Shown here: piece after piece, positions 17,326 through 25,657 of the stretch
Position numbering within the stretch: position 1 is the first letter of the stretch
Layout: the number at the start of each line of letters is the position of its first letter
Assembly: GCA_019414245.1 (NCBI GenBank)
Contig: DXMK01000004.1
Location: 175,349 to 239,348 of the forward strand
DNA from: Collinsella sp.
GTDB taxonomy: Bacteria; Actinomycetota; Coriobacteriia; Coriobacteriales; Coriobacteriaceae
Reading direction: 5' to 3'
Length of the DNA stretch: 64,000 nt
The notes under the pieces: generated by a model
Told to the model about the DNA's origin: nothing
What the model saw: only the letters and a program-made list of their open reading frames with translations
Database searches by the model: none
Position numbers and translations under genes: made by a program

Positions 17326-18309
17326 ATGTACGAGATCGACCTTAACCTCCCTAAGCAGATCGTCGCTGACGTCCTGTCCAACCACGAGATCCACAGCGTC
17401 GCTTTCGTCGGCTGCGGTGCTTCCATGTCCGACCTTTACCCCGCCAAGTACTTCCTGGCCAACAACACGGACAAGCTGAACGTTCAGATCTTCACCGCTA
17501 ACGAGTTCAACTACGACACGCCTTCCTGGGTCAACGAGCACACCTTCGTGATCACCTGCTCCCTGGGTGGCTCCACGCCCGAGACCGTCGAGGCCAACAA
17601 GACCGCCAAGAAGCACAACTGCCCGGTCGTCTCCCTCACCAACAAGGCTGGCTCCGCTCTGACCGTCGACGCCGACCACGTCATCGTTCACGGCTTCCAC
17701 GCCAACTACGCTGCCAAGTGCGAGAAGCCCGGCTACGCCATCGCTCTTGCTGTCGAGATCCTTCAGCAGACCGAGGGCTATGACCACTACGAGGACATGA
17801 TCACCGGCCTCACCAACGTCTTCGAGCTCTGCGAGAACGCCGCTCAGTCCGCCAAGGGCCTCGCCAAGCAGTTCGCCCAGGACTTCAAGGACGACGAGAT
17901 GATCTACTTCATGGCCTCCGGTGCCTCCGAGAAAATGGCTTATTCTCACGCCGCCTTCCTGTTCACCGAGATGCAGTGGATCGACGCCGCCGCCTACAAC
18001 ACCGGCGAGTACTTCCACGGCCCGTTCGAGGTTTCCACCGAGGGTAAGCCCTACGTCTTCTTCATGTCCGATGGTGCCACCCGTCCGATGGACGCCCGCG
18101 CCCTCACCTTCCTTAAGCGCATGGGCGCCAAGGTCGCTCTGATCGACTCCAAGGACTACGGTCTGGCCGACGCCGTGCCGGCAAGCGTCGTCACCTACTT
18201 CAACCCGCTGCTGCACCTCGCCGTTATGCGCGAGTACGGCAACCAGATCGCCGAGGCCCGTCAGCACCCGCTGACCATGCGTCGCTACATGTGGAAGCTT
18301 TCCTACTAA
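17326..18309 (+). CDS. SIS-domain sugar-phosphate deglycase/isomerase-like protein (SIS-2)
   Basis: 327 aa from ATG 17326 (GAAAGGA nine bases upstream; ATG 17317 is too close to it). Two SIS subdomains: AFVGCGASMSDLYPAKYFL with CSLGGSTPETVEA, then EYFHGPFEVSTEG. It ends TMRRYMWKLSY, like SIS-1. Its position directly after IIAB-IIC-IID fits a Gfr-type pathway in which the PTS makes a 6-phosphate and this enzyme splits or isomerises it (inference). A clear terminator follows at 18344-18375. Confidence 0.83.
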   Translation: MYEIDLNLPKQIVADVLSNHEIHSVAFVGCGASMSDLYPAKYFLANNTDKLNVQIFTANEFNYDTPSWVNEHTFVITCSLGGSTPETVEANKTAKKHNCPVVSLTNKAGSALTVDADHVIVHGFHANYAAKCEKPGYAIALAVEILQQTEGYDHYEDMITGLTNVFELCENAAQSAKGLAKQFAQDFKDDEMIYFMASGASEKMAYSHAAFLFTEMQWIDAAAYNTGEYFHGPFEVSTEGKPYVFFMSDGATRPMDARALTFLKRMGAKVALIDSKDYGLADAVPASVVTYFNPLLHLAVMREYGNQIAEARQHPLTMRRYMWKLSY

Positions 18310-18343
18310 TCACAAGTAAGTAGACCTTACAGGTTGATTGAGA

Positions 18344-18375
18344 GGGGATGGGGTTTGCGCCCCGTCCCCTTTTTT
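18344..18375 (+). terminator. Rho-independent terminator after SIS-2
   Basis: GGGGATGGGG / CCCCGTCCCC with a 6-nt loop, then six T. It closes the PTS/SIS-2 transcript. Confidence 0.85.
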
Positions 18376-18410
18376 GCTCTGGGGAGGGCGTGTTTGTCGC
18401 GTTACAAAAC

Positions 18411-18455
18411 CCCAGATAAAACCTACCAAAATAAACCTGTCCCTTTTTGGCAGGT
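18411..18455 (-). repeat. GGGACAGGTTTATTTTGG hairpin repeat
   Basis: On the minus strand this reads CCAAAAAGGGACAGGTTTATTTTGG flanked by GCC and TAGG, the same element as at 31249-31285. It sits just before the Shine-Dalgarno of the HAD gene. Confidence 0.7.
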
Positions 18456-18469
18456 GGGAGGAGATGCGT

Positions 18470-19099
18470 ATGATCAAGGCGGTGCTGTTTGACATGGACG
18501 GCGTGCTGGTCGATACCGAGTGGTTCTACAACCGCCGCCGCGTGGCGTTTATGGAAGAGAAGGGGTTTCACTTTGACGAGATCCCCGATCTTTCGGGGTC
18601 TAACGAGCCCGCCATTTGGGAGACGCTGGTTCCCGACGATGTTGAGCTGCGCGAGCGCCTGCGCGTGGAGTACAAGCAAGTCTACAGCCCGGACCACCCC
18701 GTTCCGTATGCCGAGCTGCTCAACGAGCAGACGGAGCCGGTGATGTGTGAGCTGCACGAGCGCGGCGTGAAGTGTGCCATCGCGAGCTCGTCCTATCGCG
18801 AGTTGATTGACGAGCTGGTGGAGATCGCTGACATTGCCGATGTGCTGGATTACACCATCAGCGGCCACGAGTGCAGTGCGTTTAAGCCCGACCCCGAGAT
18901 CTACCTGCGTGCTATGGAGGCGCTGGGGGTTGAGCCTTCCGAGTGCCTGGTTATCGAGGACTCGCCTTTGGGCATCGAGGCTGGCAAGCGCTCCGGCGCC
19001 CGCGTCCTGGCACTGCGTCCGCATGAGGGCGTCAACCTGGACCAGTCCGCCGCCGACGTCGTCATCGACAACCTGACCGACATTTTGGCCGCTCTGTAG
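18470..19099 (+). CDS. HAD-superfamily hydrolase, beta-phosphoglucomutase-like
   Basis: 209 aa. Catalytic DXD in VLFDMDGVLVDTEW (D8, D10), motif II Ser/Thr in CAIASSSYREL, motif III Lys in SAFKPDPEIY and acidic motif IV in VIEDSPLGIEA. The helical cap after motif I is of the phosphatase/phosphomutase type. I take ATG 18470, six bases after GGGAGGAG; ATG 18464 is too close. Adjacent to the PTS/SIS genes, so it could dephosphorylate or isomerise their sugar phosphate, but a terminator separates them. Confidence 0.85.
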   Translation: MIKAVLFDMDGVLVDTEWFYNRRRVAFMEEKGFHFDEIPDLSGSNEPAIWETLVPDDVELRERLRVEYKQVYSPDHPVPYAELLNEQTEPVMCELHERGVKCAIASSSYRELIDELVEIADIADVLDYTISGHECSAFKPDPEIYLRAMEALGVEPSECLVIEDSPLGIEAGKRSGARVLALRPHEGVNLDQSAADVVIDNLTDILAAL

Positions 19100-19316
19100 T
19101 GTCAATCCACCGCGAGAAGCACTGGTTCACGCGTCATTTGCTGCAGATTGGCTTAATTTGGCATCAATTTAGATCCGTTTGGCTTCGATTCGGGCTAAGT
19201 GAGTAGACTTTTTGGCGCAGGCCGAGCACAAAGCGTTTCTGACTTAGTAAAACCGCAGGTCACAGAGGTGGCTGTTATTGGCTGTGCTCGGGAGGTCGCG
19301 AAAAGTCTACTCACTT
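19097..19316. repeat. 219-bp dispersed element with inverted ends (copy 2)
   Basis: Matches 10517-10735. It begins at the HAD stop codon (GTCAATCCACCGCGAGAAG). The right part is bounded by AAGTGAGTAGACTTTT (19197-19212) and its complement (19301-19316), enclosing GAGCACAAAGCG and GTGCTCGG motifs. It fills most of the 355-bp gap before the YitT gene; 19317-19454 shows nothing more than a probable promoter region. Confidence 0.8.
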
Positions 19317-19454
19317 TGAATTTGGGCCTTTGGTTGTGGGGTCACCGGTCCCGTTTTGGTTGTCGAGAGAGGGTAAATTGAGGCGCCCTCTGTCGCTCCA
19401 TGCTACAATCGCCGACATGCCCCACAACTACATCTGCCTTCGAAGGGAGCCTAC

Positions 19455-20462
19455 GTGGCGAACGCCATCGATCAGCTCACGGACCGCGTGCTCGTGCTCG
19501 GCCGCCTTACCATCGTCCGCCGCGCTATTACCGCTGTGGCGGTCACCATTTCTGCCGTTCTCCAGACATTTCTGATCCAGGCGTTCATTCGGCCCGCCGA
19601 CTTGCTTCCGAGCGGCCTTACCGGCGTCGCGGTCCTGCTCGATCGCGTTACCTCGCTCGGTGGCGTTCACATCGACATCTCGCTCGGTATGCTCGCGCTC
19701 AACATCCCCGTGGCGCTCCTATGCTGGAGCGGCATTAGCAAGCGCTTCGTCATCTTCTCGATGATGCAGGTCGTGCTTTCGTCGCTGTTCCTCAACATCT
19801 TTCATTTCGCCCCGTTTTTGGGCGACAAGATCATGCTCATCATTTTTGGTGGCGTGGTCTCGGGTCTGGGTGCTGCCATCGCGCTCAAGTCCGGTGCATC
19901 AACCGGCGGCACCGACTTTATCGCGCTGTGGGTCTCCAACCACACGGGTAAGACCATCTGGGGTGTCATCTTTGGTTTCAACTGCTTTATCCTGGCGATC
20001 TTTGGCTTTATGTTTGGCTGGGACAACGCGGCGTACTCCATAGTGTTCCAGTTTATTTCGACCAAGACCATCGACAGCTTCTATCATCGCTACGACCGTG
20101 TGACGCTGCAGATCACAACGCGCAAGGCAGACGAGGTCATGACCGCCTATGTTGACCATTTTCAGCATGGTATTAGCTGCGCCGAGGTCATCGGCGGATA
20201 CAGCCGCGAAAAGATGTACCTGCTGCACGCCGTTGTCTCGACCTACGAGAGCCAGGACATTATCAAGCTGGTGTGCGACATTGATCCCGGTGCCGTGATC
20301 AACGTGTTCCACACGCTCAGCTTTGTGGGCGGCTGGTGGGGTGGTCATGTCGACGAGCCCATGCCCACGGCCGTTCCCGATCCCGACAAGCCCGCACGCA
20401 TGGCCAGCAGGCAGGCGCGCCTCAGCGAGCAGGACAGTCTGCAACAGGACGACGGCAAGTAA
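19455..20462 (+). CDS. YitT family membrane protein (DUF161/DUF2179)
   Basis: 335 aa. About five or six membrane helices at 25-200, including the conserved LLPSGLTGVAVLLDR and SGASTGGTDFIALW, then a soluble DUF2179-type domain (YDRVTLQITTRKADEVMTAY to IDPGAVINVFHT). GTG start after GAAGGGAG. The family's function is unsettled. Neighbours are sugar-amine genes, with the GntR gene 100 bp downstream on the same strand. Confidence 0.83.
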   Translation: MANAIDQLTDRVLVLGRLTIVRRAITAVAVTISAVLQTFLIQAFIRPADLLPSGLTGVAVLLDRVTSLGGVHIDISLGMLALNIPVALLCWSGISKRFVIFSMMQVVLSSLFLNIFHFAPFLGDKIMLIIFGGVVSGLGAAIALKSGASTGGTDFIALWVSNHTGKTIWGVIFGFNCFILAIFGFMFGWDNAAYSIVFQFISTKTIDSFYHRYDRVTLQITTRKADEVMTAYVDHFQHGISCAEVIGGYSREKMYLLHAVVSTYESQDIIKLVCDIDPGAVINVFHTLSFVGGWWGGHVDEPMPTAVPDPDKPARMASRQARLSEQDSLQQDDGK

Positions 20463-20514
20463 GGTTTTGCTGTATGTGGTGTATCGTTTTATCCAACTGA
20501 GGTAACATATAAAA

Positions 20515-20529
20515 AGACGTTATATACGT
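20515..20529 (+). promoter_or_regulatory. Operator-like site before gntR-2
   Basis: AGACGTTATATACGT shares AGACGTTATA with the PTS operon site near 14496-14505. It probably is an autoregulatory site for the GntR gene at 20567. Confidence 0.45.
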
Positions 20530-20566
20530 ATTAGTTATTTTGATATTTCGATAAGAGTGATTAGAT

Positions 20567-21286
20567 ATGCCTGCGCCCAAAAATGCACCGCTTTACCAGC
20601 AGATTTACGACGAAATCAAGGATGCGATCGAGAAAGGTGTTTATGCACCCAAGGAGCGTATTCCGTCCGAGCTCGAGCTAGCCGAGCAGTACGAGGTGAG
20701 CCGAATTACGGTGCGCCGCGCCGTCGAGGAGTTGTGCTCCGATGGCTACCTGGTTAAGCAGCAGGGCCGCGGCACCTTTGTTTCCACGCCGCACATCAAT
20801 CGCCAGTTTCACGCCTCGACGCTGCAGACGTTTACCGCGCTGTGTGCCGACAACGGCATGAAGGCGGGCGCACATGTGATCGATCGTCAGATCGTTCCGG
20901 CGCGCCAAAACGAGATGGAGTTCTTTGGCCTGCAGAAGGATGCGTTGCTGCTGCATATCAAGCGCGTGCGTACGGCCGACGGTGAGCCCATCTTTGAGGA
21001 GAACATCTTTGTGCCGTTTGACGCCTACCGTGAGCTGTTGACGGCCGATCTTGAGGACAAGTCGATTTTTGCCGAGGTCGAGTGTGTTGGCGGAACGCCG
21101 ATTGTCTCGGTTGGCTACCGCACGGTCGAGGCCGTTCGCGCCAATGCCGAGCAGGCGGCTGAGCTGGGCATTGCTCCGCACGATCCGCTGCTCAACCTGC
21201 GTGCCGGCTTTATCGGCCCCAATGGCGAGCCGGTCCTGATGGGTAAGCAGTACTACGTGGGATCGCGCTACGTTATGGTCATGTAA
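20567..21286 (+). CDS. GntR/HutC-family transcriptional regulator (gntR-2)
   Basis: 239 aa. Winged HTH at 8-72 (PLYQQIYDEIKDAIEKGVY, YEVSRITVRRAVEEL, wing QQGRGTFV) and UTRA domain at about 90-235. The upstream sequence shares AGACGTTATA with the PTS operon promoter at 14.5 kb, so it is the best candidate regulator of the IIAB-IIC-IID-SIS-2 operon and perhaps of the DMT gene (inference). A structured repeat abuts its stop codon. Confidence 0.88.
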   Translation: MPAPKNAPLYQQIYDEIKDAIEKGVYAPKERIPSELELAEQYEVSRITVRRAVEELCSDGYLVKQQGRGTFVSTPHINRQFHASTLQTFTALCADNGMKAGAHVIDRQIVPARQNEMEFFGLQKDALLLHIKRVRTADGEPIFEENIFVPFDAYRELLTADLEDKSIFAEVECVGGTPIVSVGYRTVEAVRANAEQAAELGIAPHDPLLNLRAGFIGPNGEPVLMGKQYYVGSRYVMVM

Positions 21287-21485
21287 GTTACGCGGTTTTA
21301 CCAAACCGCGTAACGGGCCGACGCTGCGCCCTTGGTTCCGCCGTTCTAGCGAACGGCGGACCGGTCGACGCTGCAAACGCCCCTAAGCGGCAATCTGACG
21401 TTCAATCGTCGGTCGCGTACCGAAGTACGCTTCCCTCCTCTTTCACGTCACCTTGCTCGCTTAGGGGCGTTTTCGCTGACTTATG
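21287..21485. repeat. GGCAATCTGA structured element (copy 2)
   Basis: Hairpin TTACGCGG-TTTTACCA-AACCGCGTAA begins at the gntR-2 stop. A second hairpin, TCCGCCGTTC / GAACGGCGGA, follows at about 21337-21360. The outer stem AAACGCCCCTAAGCG (21375-21389) pairs perfectly with CGCTTAGGGGCGTTT (21458-21472). An inner hairpin, GCGTACCGAAGTACGC, is at 21415-21430. Confidence 0.78.
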
Positions 21486-21529
21486 CTCAACCTGAGACGT
21501 TTCCACGCCTGTCAAGAGCTTAGCCGTTG

Positions 21530-21586
21530 GGGACGTTCTTAAACGACTAGTCATTCAAGAACGTCCCCAATGACTAGTCGCAGAAT
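21530..21586. repeat. Head-to-head GGGGACGTTCTT hairpins
   Basis: CGTT-GGGGACGTTCTTA-AACG is followed by AGTCATT-CAAGAACGTCCCC-AATGACT. The second loop is the reverse complement of the first, so the two copies face each other. This accounts for the rest of the gap before recQ. Confidence 0.65.
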
Positions 21587-21666
21587 GAGCGTGGCTGACA
21601 GCCGTACGGCAGCGGTCCGCGTGGCGGCGTATAATCGGCGGCAGATGACTTGGACGTTAGGAAACC

Positions 21667-23646
21667 ATGACCGATAGCATGCAGCAGATGGCGCTTGACA
21701 CGCTCGGCGCCTATTTTGGCTACACCTCGTTTCGCCCGGGGCAGGACCGCATGGTGGATGCGATTCTTGCAGGCCGCGATGCGCTGGGTGTTATGCCCAC
21801 GGGCGCCGGCAAGTCCATTTGCTACCAGGTGCCCGCGCTCATACTGCCCGGCATCACCTTTGTGGTGAGTCCGCTGCTGTCGCTTATGGAGGACCAGACC
21901 CGTGCGTTGCTCGCGGCGGGTGCGCGACCCAGCTATCTCAACTCCAGTCTTACTCCGGCCCAGCAAAACACCGTGCTCAAGCGGGCGCGCGAGGGCCGCT
22001 ACCAGCTTATGTACGTGGCGCCCGAGCGCCTGCTCGAGCCGCGCTTTTTAGCCTTTGCGCAGGAGGCCGCGGGTTCCTCCGGCATTGGCGTGCCGCTCGT
22101 GGCCATTGACGAGGCACACTGTGTGAGCCAATGGGGCCAGGATTTCCGCCCCGCTTACCTGCAGATTCGCGAGTTTATCGATTCCCTGCCGCAGCGCCCC
22201 ATCGTGGCGGCCTTTACCGCTACAGCGACCGAGCGTGTGCGCGCGGACATTCAGCAGATGCTCGGCCTGCAAAACCCCGCGACGGTGGTGACGGGCTTCG
22301 ATCGCAAGAACCTCTACTTTGGCTGCGAGGAGATGGGCGACAAGGCCAAGGCCGCGTGGGTGCGCGACTATGTGATCGCGCATTCGAGCGAGAGCGGCAT
22401 CGTGTATTGCTCGACTCGCAAGACCGTCGATGCGCTGGCAGGTGAGCTTGCCGAGGCGCTGGGCCCCAGCGGCATTCGCGTTGGCCGCTACCATGCCGGT
22501 ATGGGCAACGACGCCCGCCGCCAGAGCCAGCGCGCCTTTATCGACGACGACATTCAGGTGATGGTCGCCACCAACGCCTTTGGCATGGGCATCGACAAGC
22601 CCAACGTGCGCTACGTGATCCACAACAATGTGCCCGAGAGCATCGAGGCCTACTACCAGGAGGCGGGCCGCGCCGGCCGCGATGGCGATCCGGCCAGCTG
22701 CCACTTACTGTGGAACGGCAACGATTTTCGCATGCGTCGCTTTTTGATCGACCGCGGCGATGCTGCCGACGAGGCGCTCGACGACGAGCAGCGCGCGTGG
22801 GCGCTCCAGAACCGTTACCGCCTGCTCAGCCAGATGGAGGGCTACTGCAATACCACCGGCTGTCTGCGCGAGTACATGCTGCGCTACTTTGGCGACGAGG
22901 CCGCGGCCGAGCATGCGGCAGCCGCCGCGGGCGGCACCGCCCCGGACGAGGCCGAGGGCTGCGGCAACTGCAGCAACTGCCTCACGCAGTTCGAGGTCGA
23001 GGATGTCACCGACATGGCCCGCGCTGCCGTGCGCTATGTGGCCACGCGCCCCATGCGCTTTGGCAAGTCGCTCATCGCCGACGTGCTCCACGGCGGCAAC
23101 ACCGAGCGCATTCGCCAGATGCATCTGGATCAGGACCGTGGCTACGGTGAGCTGTCGAGCGAATCGGTCGGGCGCATTAAGGACATCATCGGCCAGCTGT
23201 GTGGGCGCGGCTATTTGGCTACCTCGCAGGGCCAGTATCCGGTCGTGGGCTTGGGCCCGCGCGCCGGTGAGGTCGAGGACGAGGCGTTTGCCTTTACCGT
23301 TAAGCGTCGCGCGTCCAAGCGCAAGGCCTCGGCCCGCGCCCGCCGTGCGGTGGATCTGCTGCGCGAGGAGGCCGAGCTGGATCAGCGCCCGCGCGTTGGC
23401 GACGATGCCGAGCTGTTCGAGCGCCTGCGTGCCCTGCGCAAGGAGATCTCGACCGAGCTGGAGATGGCGCCGTACATGGTCTTTTCCGATAAGGCCCTGC
23501 GCGGCCTGTGCCGCTTACGCCCTCAGACGCGCGACGAGCTTATCCAGGTCAACGGCATCGGCGAGAAAAAGGCCGACGCCTTTGGCGAGCAGTTTATGGC
23601 GGCGATTGAAGAGTTTGAGTCCGAGCATGCGCGGGATGGAGCGTAA
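21667..23646 (+). CDS. recQ: ATP-dependent DNA helicase RecQ
   Basis: 659 aa. Helicase core with Walker A (MPTGAGKSICYQ), DEAH box (AIDEAHCVSQWG) and motif VI (YYQEAGRAGRDG). The RQC region has four zinc cysteines (CNTTGCLREY to GCGNCSNC). The HRDC domain is at the C terminus (LRGLCRLRPQTRDELIQVNGI region). Between RQC and HRDC is a basic, Ala/Arg-rich stretch (RRASKRKASARARR). It unwinds forks and recombination intermediates. The gntR-3 start lies 2 nt after its stop, so the two may be co-transcribed. Confidence 0.93.
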   Translation: MTDSMQQMALDTLGAYFGYTSFRPGQDRMVDAILAGRDALGVMPTGAGKSICYQVPALILPGITFVVSPLLSLMEDQTRALLAAGARPSYLNSSLTPAQQNTVLKRAREGRYQLMYVAPERLLEPRFLAFAQEAAGSSGIGVPLVAIDEAHCVSQWGQDFRPAYLQIREFIDSLPQRPIVAAFTATATERVRADIQQMLGLQNPATVVTGFDRKNLYFGCEEMGDKAKAAWVRDYVIAHSSESGIVYCSTRKTVDALAGELAEALGPSGIRVGRYHAGMGNDARRQSQRAFIDDDIQVMVATNAFGMGIDKPNVRYVIHNNVPESIEAYYQEAGRAGRDGDPASCHLLWNGNDFRMRRFLIDRGDAADEALDDEQRAWALQNRYRLLSQMEGYCNTTGCLREYMLRYFGDEAAAEHAAAAAGGTAPDEAEGCGNCSNCLTQFEVEDVTDMARAAVRYVATRPMRFGKSLIADVLHGGNTERIRQMHLDQDRGYGELSSESVGRIKDIIGQLCGRGYLATSQGQYPVVGLGPRAGEVEDEAFAFTVKRRASKRKASARARRAVDLLREEAELDQRPRVGDDAELFERLRALRKEISTELEMAPYMVFSDKALRGLCRLRPQTRDELIQVNGIGEKKADAFGEQFMAAIEEFESEHARDGA

Positions 23647-23648
23647 CG

Positions 23649-24413
23649 ATGGCAACCGATAACAAGACCGAACGTTCTGAGCGCGCCGAGGTTTCCGCCG
23701 TGCCGCTGTACCAGCAGGTTATGGACGACCTGAAGGGCGAGATCGCGCGTGGCATGTACGCATCCGGCTCGCGCATTCCTTCCGAGATGGAGCTCGCGAA
23801 GTACTACGGCGTGGGACGCATCACCGTGCGCCGCGCCGTCGAGGAGCTGTCGCGCGCGGGGTATCTCAACCGCCAGCAGGGGAGGGGCACGTTTGTGTGC
23901 GCGCCCAAGCTCAAGCGCAAGATTGTCCAGAAGGGTGACGTTCAGAGCTTTTCCGAGGGTTGCGCTGCCAACGACATGGTGGCCGGAGCACGTCTGGTGT
24001 CGCGCACGGTGGTCGCGGCGACGCGCGAGGACGCGGCGTTTTTTGGGGTGGAACCCGGCTGCGAGCTCATCGTTGTCGAGCGCGTGCGCACGGCAGACGG
24101 TGTGCCCGTCATGCTCGAGAACAACGCCTTTGTGCTGGCCGACCATCCCTACTTGCAAACGATGCGCGACGAGGACCTCACGGACAATTCCATCTTTACG
24201 CTCGTTGCCGAGCATTCGGGCCGCGCGCCGATCAAGTCCGACCCCTGCACCGTGGAGATTGCGCTTGCCGACGCTCAGGCGGCCCCGCTGCTGGAGGTGC
24301 CGGTCGGCGAGCCGCTCTTCTATATGGAGGCGTACTTTACCGATGCGGACGAGCGGCCCTTGCTGCTCGGGCGCCAAAAGATCGTGGGCTCGCGCTACGT
24401 GTTCGACATCTAA
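23649..24413 (+). CDS. GntR/HutC-family transcriptional regulator (gntR-3)
   Basis: 254 aa. A polar N-terminal extension of about 15 residues precedes the winged HTH (PLYQQVMDDLKGEIARGMY, YYGVGRITVRRAVEEL, QQGRGTFVC) and a UTRA domain at about 105-250. It begins 2 nt after recQ; its ribosome site is the GGATGGAG inside the end of recQ. It lies 144 bp before SIS-3, whose promoter region has two matching operator-like sequences. Confidence 0.88.
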   Translation: MATDNKTERSERAEVSAVPLYQQVMDDLKGEIARGMYASGSRIPSEMELAKYYGVGRITVRRAVEELSRAGYLNRQQGRGTFVCAPKLKRKIVQKGDVQSFSEGCAANDMVAGARLVSRTVVAATREDAAFFGVEPGCELIVVERVRTADGVPVMLENNAFVLADHPYLQTMRDEDLTDNSIFTLVAEHSGRAPIKSDPCTVEIALADAQAAPLLEVPVGEPLFYMEAYFTDADERPLLLGRQKIVGSRYVFDI

Positions 24414-24422
24414 CGTCCACAT

Positions 24423-24504
24423 ATAGAACAACATGGAACAAGTTTGGCGAAATGGCTTCACGAGCGTCGTCGTGCGTGCTATAAATAGGACAACATAGAA
24501 CGAC
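24423..24504 (+). promoter_or_regulatory. Two operator-like direct repeats before SIS-3
   Basis: ATAGAACAACATGGAACAAG (24423-24442) and ATAGGACAACATAGAACGAC (24485-24504) agree at 16 of 20 positions, 62 bp apart, about six helical turns. They probably bind gntR-3. Confidence 0.6.
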
Positions 24505-24557
24505 AGCAGGTACGAGCTGCCGTCGCTCAAAACCGCCCCACAAGGAGGAAAATCAGG

Positions 24558-25526
24558 ATGAACGCACATGATCTGGTTCAGGAAATCATCGAGCGCAAGG
24601 GCAAGATTGAGAATGTCTTTTGGATCGCTTGCGGCGGTTCGATGATCGACCTGATGCCGGCCAACGAGCTGCTCAAGCGCGAGGCTACCACGTTTACCTC
24701 GACGGTCTACACGGCACGCGAGTTTTGCCTGATGGCCCCCAAGAGCCTTGGGCCGAAGTCGCTCGTTATTGCCTGCAGCCACAGCGGCAACACGCAGGAG
24801 GTCGTTGATGGCTGCGAGATGGCGCTGGCAGCCGGTGCCGAGGTCGTTGCCCTCACCGACTGCGAGGGCTCCAAGATCGATAACGGCAAGTGGACCACCT
24901 GGGTCTATCCGTGGGGCGAGGGCGTGTCACAGGCCGAGGTGCCGCAGGGCATCGGCGCTCTGATCGCCGCCGAGTTGCTCGACCAGCAGGAGGGTTACGA
25001 GGCGCTCGCCGACATGTATGAAGGCCTTAAGCAGATGGACGCGCTGCTGCCCGCCGCGCGCGAGAAGGTCAACGCCGAGCTGGGCGATCGCTTTGCTGAA
25101 CTCTGCCAGCAGCACAAGTTCTTCTATATCCTGGGATCCGGCCCCAACTTTAGCCAGACCTACGCCATGGCCATCTGCTCGCTCATGGAGATGCAGTGGC
25201 AGCACTGCTGCTACATCCACTCTGGCGAGTATTTCCACGGCCCGTTTGAGGCCACCGAGCCCGGCGTGTTCTACTTTGTGCAGCTCGGATCGGGCGAGTG
25301 CCGCCCCATGGAGGAGCGCGCGCTGGCGTTCCTCAACACGCACACCGATACGGTCATGGTGCTCGATGCGCTCGAGTACGGCGTGGGCGAGGTGCCCGCC
25401 AGCGTGCGTTCGTTCCTGGAGCCGATCTTCTTCTACAACATGAGCTGCGAGCTGCGCGCCGCCCGCGGCAAGGTGTTTGACCACAGCCCCGAGATTCGTC
25501 GCTACATGGGCATCGAGCAGTACTAG
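24558..25526 (+). CDS. SIS-domain sugar-phosphate deglycase/isomerase-like protein (SIS-3)
   Basis: 322 aa. FWIACGGSMIDLMPANELL and CSHSGNTQEVVDG form the first phosphosugar site; EYFHGPFEATEPG marks the second subdomain. The end EIRRYMGIEQY is a diverged version of the C-terminal motif of SIS-1 and SIS-2. Good AAGGAGGA ribosome site. It follows gntR-3, with two operator-like repeats between, and has no transporter beside it, so it may act on a substrate brought in by one of the PTS systems elsewhere (inference). Confidence 0.8.
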   Translation: MNAHDLVQEIIERKGKIENVFWIACGGSMIDLMPANELLKREATTFTSTVYTAREFCLMAPKSLGPKSLVIACSHSGNTQEVVDGCEMALAAGAEVVALTDCEGSKIDNGKWTTWVYPWGEGVSQAEVPQGIGALIAAELLDQQEGYEALADMYEGLKQMDALLPAAREKVNAELGDRFAELCQQHKFFYILGSGPNFSQTYAMAICSLMEMQWQHCCYIHSGEYFHGPFEATEPGVFYFVQLGSGECRPMEERALAFLNTHTDTVMVLDALEYGVGEVPASVRSFLEPIFFYNMSCELRAARGKVFDHSPEIRRYMGIEQY

Positions 25527-25578
25527 GCACCGGGAAAAGTATTCACCTTCGATTCGCAAGCGTGTCGTGTGAGTCAAA

Positions 25579-25616
25579 AAGCGGGCCGTGCCGGGGATTT
25601 CCGGCACGGCCCGCTT
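25579..25616. terminator. Bidirectional terminator
   Basis: Perfect 16-bp stem AAGCGGGCCGTGCCGG / CCGGCACGGCCCGCTT with loop GGATTT. On the minus strand it is followed by a T run, so it serves the dehydrogenase, and it separates the convergent SIS-3 gene. Confidence 0.85.
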
Positions 25617-25657
25617 GGTATCGCGCTTAGATTCGCGAGATTGCGGCGATTGACGGC

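Noticed and set aside
18310..18330. Third copy of the AAGTGAGTAGACTTTT inverted end (AAGTAAGTAGACCTTAC after SIS-2)
   Set aside because: Only about 12 bp are similar, with no partner arm or core motifs nearby.
21530..21586. H-type pseudoknot from interleaved complementary segments
   Set aside because: The same pairing is explained by two copies of one hairpin family in opposite orientation, as the tandem copies at 13.0 kb show.
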